Under the pieces are notes generated by a model, which worked only from the letters and a program-made list of their open reading frames with translations, did not search any database and was not told where the DNA came from. From Ochromonadaceae sp. CCMP2298 (taxonomy: Eukaryota > Sar > Synurophyceae > Ochromonadales > Ochromonadaceae), in NCBI GenBank assembly GCA_026770595.1, contig MU634595.1, positions 1 to 11,223 on the forward strand: a stretch of 11,223 bases of DNA. The letters run 5' to 3'. The position numbers and the translations under genes are program-made. Position 1 is the stretch's first letter. Every line of letters starts with the position of its first letter. Positions 8,811-11,223 of this stretch are shown piece after piece.

Positions 8811-10056
8811 CTACTTCTTCTTTAGCGCGAACACCTGCTCCGCTTGCACCATATGCCCCGCCTCGGTCGCCTCGTACTGCCTCTTAGCTTCTGGTGTGTC
8901 GAATATGCAGTGTACCGGTACGTGAACTGCTGATGTTGTTGCTGCCTCGGGTACAAATTATGCTGCTGATGCTGCTGCCAGTGCTGTCACTGCTGATGCT
9001 ATTACCATCTGCAGAGGGCATTTGGCATCTCACACAGGGACGCCTCAGCCTGCTCAAATAAAATAACTTACACAGTGCAGGAATGAAAAGAGCAGTTGCA
9101 CTGAAGGTTTTTCATTAAAGACACGGGTCATTAGACATGGCAGGTGCTAATATGCCCTGTGCCTTATGCCGTATGCCATATGTCGTTAGTCGTATGCCCC
9201 ATGCCTTGTGTCCTATGTCTTACCTAAGTATTACGTCCTACGTCCAATGTCCTGTGCCCTATGTCCTATTCCCTGTTCCCTATGTCCTATGTCCTATTAC
9301 CTACGGCCTATGCCCTGTTTGCTTCTTCGCGTCATTGGGTCATGGGTCACCATCAAGAATGCGACATGTAATGCGTAATATGTAATATGAACTATGTGAC
9401 ATGTACCGGTAATGTGAATCGTGTACCAGTGCTTCCCATCTTCCTCGGTAGCTCTCTGTCCCCTATCGACCCCCCAGCTTATTCATCTGCAGCCGATCCA
9501 CTGGCCTGGGAACCCTTGAGCTGCGCCTCTGTCCCTCTGCCCCTCCCTCCTCTGCCTCTGCCTCTCCCTCTGCCTCTGCCTCTCCCTCTGCCTCTCCCTC
9601 TGCCTCTCCCTCTGCCTCTCCCTCTGCCTCTCCCTCTGCCTCTGCCTGCGTGCCGATGTAACCATACCCTGGTCCGAAACCATCGTGGGAAGGCGATTCG
9701 ATAGCATCGATGGCCACATTCACATCATCCAGCAGCACCTCCCACTGCTGAATACGCGACCGCATGTTTCCCATAGGTACGGCTTTGCGGTCAGTCTTCT
9801 GGTACTCAGCGAACCTGAACTGCTCAGCCGCCAGCTTCTCCTGCAGCGTGTCTCTTCTGGCCTGCAGGACTGCCAAGCTGTGCTTGCAGTGCAGAGGCGT
9901 ACGGTATTCCTCGTAAGAGTCCAGAATCAAGAGGTTCGGGGGCTGGCATAAGTGCCCGGGGTTGTCGCGGTGCCAGAGAGTGTAGTCGGCTGCGTAATGG
10001 CCATACTGCAGCGCCAACTGTTGTCTTTCCTTCTCAGCGTTTGTTTTCTCCCCCAT
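8811..10056 (-). CDS. Unrecognised small protein, probably three exons, Cys/His-containing C-terminus
   Basis: The preferred model joins 10056-9668, 9049-9006 and 8926-8811 for 182 residues. The ATG at 10056 has A at -3 and G at +4. Residues 1-120 contain WHRDNPGHLCQPPNLLILDS and then a helix or coiled coil (AVLQARRDTLQEKLAAEQFR). The last two exons give RRPCVRCQMPSAD and HVPVHCIFDTPEAKRQYEAT, ending in ALKKK with a TAG stop. The C-x2-C plus later His and Cys could bind a metal, but this is inference. Donor GTATGG at 9667 and acceptor TTTGAGCAG ending at 9050 agree in phase 2; intron 9005-8927 (GTAATA...CATCAGCAG) is phase 1. One alternative is an unspliced 197-residue protein from 10056 to 9463 with an acidic GEAE repeat tail. 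Another is a separate 67-residue gene starting at 9115 with a 22-nt intron. I do not recognise the family. Confidence 0.45.
8927..9005 (-). other. Putative intron, 79 nt, phase 1, GCA/GCTGAT triplet-rich
   Basis: The minus strand reads GATG|GTAATAG at the donor and ACAACATCAGCAG at the acceptor. Joining gives codon G|TT and an open frame to the stop at 8811. The interior is rich in CAGCAGCAT triplets and includes an in-frame TAA if unspliced. It lacks a strong pyrimidine tract. Confidence 0.45.
9151..9322. repeat. Degenerate 7-bp minisatellite, about 24 copies
   Basis: The plus strand divides cleanly into heptamers of consensus TATGTCC (variants TATGCCC, TGTGCCC, TACGTCC, TATTCCC). The register holds across 9151-9220 and 9232-9322, with one irregular 11-base unit at 9221-9231. 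The first two bases and the final CC are the most constant. A plus-strand open frame across it (9137-9385) merely shows a 7-residue echo of the repeat and is not called a gene. Confidence 0.85.
9551..9646. repeat. 12-bp pyrimidine-rich tandem repeat (TGCCTCTCCCTC), some 6-bp slips
   Basis: The plus strand alternates TGCCTCTCCCTC units with shorter TGCCTC steps. On the minus strand the frame of the adjacent gene reads it as a GEAE repeat, so it is either a translated acidic tail or, as preferred here, intron sequence just inside the donor at 9667. Confidence 0.85.
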
Positions 10057-10600
10057 GATGCGTCGAACGTCAGGGCGGCTGAAACCACAGCAATATGGAG
10101 TGAGAAGCAAGCTAGAATCAACAGTCAGCTCGGCTCAGATTGAAGATGTGACCTGGTGATTGAAGCTCAGATTATGCTCAAGTGACCCAAGCTCCTTCAA
10201 GCGACGAATGGATTCTGTTTCGTCAGTTTAGGCGTGAATCATTACCTTTTCACACATAAACGACGCGGCTGGGGATTGGACTGGGATTATTTTCGCCCAT
10301 ATCTTCATTTTTCATATTTTTGGGCAGAATCTGAGAATGCCAGAATGGGGAGGCTCCTGCAACTCCTGGCGTATCCAATCCTGCCCATCCTACAGGAATT
10401 CCCGCGCCTCCAGCATCCACTGCTGGCCCGCGCACACAGTTTCATAGACTCGCAGTCGAGGTAGCAGTTAGCAGCTTCACAGCATCCAGCTAACTGCCAT
10501 CGCCTTGCAGCAAAGGCAGAGACAGTAGAGACAGAGACAGCAACAGAGAGAGGGAGAGAGAGTAGCAGAGAAGGCAGAGGAGCACTCGGCCTGTATCTAG
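10057..10600. promoter_or_regulatory. Divergent promoter region with plus-strand leader exon
   Basis: This region separates the minus-strand ATG at 10056 from the plus-strand leader. It contains copy B of the conserved module, an AT-rich stretch at 10290-10325, and a purine-rich AGAGACAG-type stretch at 10516-10580 that probably belongs to the plus-strand leader exon. On the minus strand TGTGGTTTCAG ends at 10079, 23 nt upstream of ATG 10056, so that gene may also have a leader intron. No supported coding sequence is seen. Confidence 0.5.
10217..10268 (+). promoter_or_regulatory. Conserved 52-bp module, copy B
   Basis: GTTTCGTCAGTTTAGGCGT (10217-10235) and ACATAAACGACGCGG (10254-10268) are 18 nt apart, matching copy A at 6180-6231. 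With the putative leader intron removed, it lies at most about 344 nt upstream of the ATG at 11016, comparable to 214 nt for copy A. Both copies are on the plus strand, in a head-to-head spacer. Confidence 0.6.
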
Positions 10601-11003
10601 GTAAGCAATATCGTGTATCGCCTTCTGATACACTGAAAACCCCCCTCCTCCCCCCTTTACCTTCTCCCCTTTACCTTTTCCCCTTTCCACTCTCCCGCCA
10701 CTGTACTCTGCGCTCTGCGCTCTCCTCGCCGCTCTCCTGTCTATTCTACCTCCCTGCCACTCACCCTGCTTCCACCCTCCTTGCTACTACCTTCCTGCTG
10801 CCTCACTTCTTACTGCTGCCTGCCTGCTGCCTGCCTGCTGCCTGCCTGCTGCTGCCTGTTTGCTGTCTACCTACTGCTGTCTTCCTCCCTGCCATCTGCC
10901 TATTGCTGACTGCTTGCTTCTACCTTCCTCCCTGTTATCTGCCTGCTGGCTGCTGTCTACCTACTGCTGCCTGCTTGCAATCTGCTATCTGCCTCCCCAT
11001 CAG
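10601..11003 (+). other. Putative 5'-leader intron, 403 nt, pyrimidine-rich
   Basis: The donor is TATCTAG|GTAAGC at 10601 and the acceptor is GCCTCCCCATCAG ending at 11003, 12 nt before the ATG at 11016. Nearly the whole interior from 10640 is C/T-rich: CCCCTTTACC-type repeats at 10650-10690, then CTGCCTGC-type repeats. This explains the tract as intron rather than leader. There is no coding frame to confirm the splice. Confidence 0.5.
10790..10990 (+). repeat. Degenerate CTGCCTG/CTACTGCTGTC repeats
   Basis: The stretch starts with near-perfect TGCTGCCTGCC units (about 10810-10855). It decays into related TGCTGTCTACCTACTGCTG units that recur at about 10860 and 10950. It is non-coding and sits inside the putative leader intron. 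Confidence 0.7.
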
Positions 11004-11015
11004 TAAAGAACAACC

Positions 11016-11065
11016 ATGTCGAGGAGAAGAGGCGGAGGCAGGGGTGGCAGGGGTCACGGTGCACG
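11016..11065 (+). CDS. First coding exon of an Arg/Gly-rich protein (partial)
   Basis: The ATG in context AACAACCATGTCG (A at -3) opens MSRRRGGGRGGRGHGA, then donor CG|GTGAGC at 11066 in phase 2. Unspliced, the frame ends at a TGA overlapping the donor, giving only 17 residues, so a spliced gene continuing downstream is more likely. RGG-rich N-termini are common in RNA-binding proteins, but 16 residues cannot identify a family. The sequence after 11066 (GTGAGC..., T/C-rich) looks like intron to the right edge, and no acceptor could be assigned. Confidence 0.45.
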
Positions 11066-11223
11066 GTGAGCAATTGTAGTTATCAGTAGGTGTTATCAGC
11101 TTATCGGCTCTAATTCTCTCTCCTCCTATGTGTTATCACCTAATGCTCTTATCTCCTATCCCCCTACCTATGTATGTATTATACTCACCAAATGCTCTCG
11201 TTTGATCACATATGTTGTGTTAT

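Larger units (their letters stand above)
9050..9667 (-). other. Putative long intron (618 nt) holding two tandem repeats
   Basis: The donor is CCAGG|GTATGG at 9667; the acceptor is TTATTTTATTTGAGCAG ending at 9050. It is the only donor I found in the preceding exon whose phase (2) agrees with the open frame of the 44-nt exon at 9049-9006. The interior is almost entirely repeat sequence. It is much longer than the four complete coding introns predicted here (65-133 nt), so the model is provisional. Confidence 0.4.

Noticed and set aside
9151-9322. CRISPR array or interstitial telomere
   Set aside because: The units are contiguous heptamers without spacers, so it is not CRISPR. TATGTCC is not a known telomere unit and the array is heavily diverged.
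9137-9385. Plus-strand open frame across the heptamer array
   Set aside because: Its 7-residue periodicity simply reflects translating a 7-bp repeat. The frame depends on the repeat lacking stop codons.
10234-10464. Plus-strand open frame of 76 codons overlapping copy B of the module
   Set aside because: Its 5' end lies inside the conserved module and its reading has no recognisable protein features. The region is better explained as promoter and leader.

Overview
This window looks like nuclear DNA from an intron-rich, flagellated unicellular eukaryote. The evidence is genes on both strands with GT-AG introns that restore reading frames exactly, no bacterial-style operons or ribosome binding sites, long low-complexity non-coding tracts, and a very large gene for a protein of the motile-cilium central apparatus. 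An intron-rich free-living fornicate such as Kipferlia would fit, but nothing in the sequence proves the lineage.

Layout. (1) Positions 1-5830, minus strand: the 5' and central part of a giant gene, best read as CFAP74, a central-pair (C1d projection) protein with an N-terminal coiled coil and a chain of ASPM-SPD-2-Hydin (ASH) beta-sandwich domains. A 5.3 kb first coding exon, a 133-nt phase-0 intron and an 89-codon second exon are visible. The gene then enters an intron that runs off the left edge. (2) 5831-6445: a divergent promoter region. (3) 6446-8591, plus strand: a three-exon gene for an unrecognised 662-residue protein with a folded N-terminal region, a coiled coil, a long disordered basic tail and degenerate EETS repeats. 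(4) 8592-8810: a short tail-to-tail spacer. (5) 8811-10056, minus strand: a small, probably three-exon, unrecognised gene. Its long first intron would hold a 12-bp pyrimidine/purine repeat and a 24-copy heptamer minisatellite. (6) 10057-11015: a second divergent promoter region, a probable untranslated leader exon and a pyrimidine-rich leader intron. (7) 11016 onward, plus strand: the first coding exon of an Arg/Gly-rich protein, cut off by the right edge.

Genes alternate in direction (minus, plus, minus, plus). Both head-to-head spacers carry a copy of the same ~52-bp sequence in the same orientation, with two highly conserved blocks exactly 18 nt apart. This is the best candidate in the window for an undescribed element, probably a promoter module. 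Only CFAP74 is functionally recognisable, and no pathway linking the four genes can be shown from the sequence.
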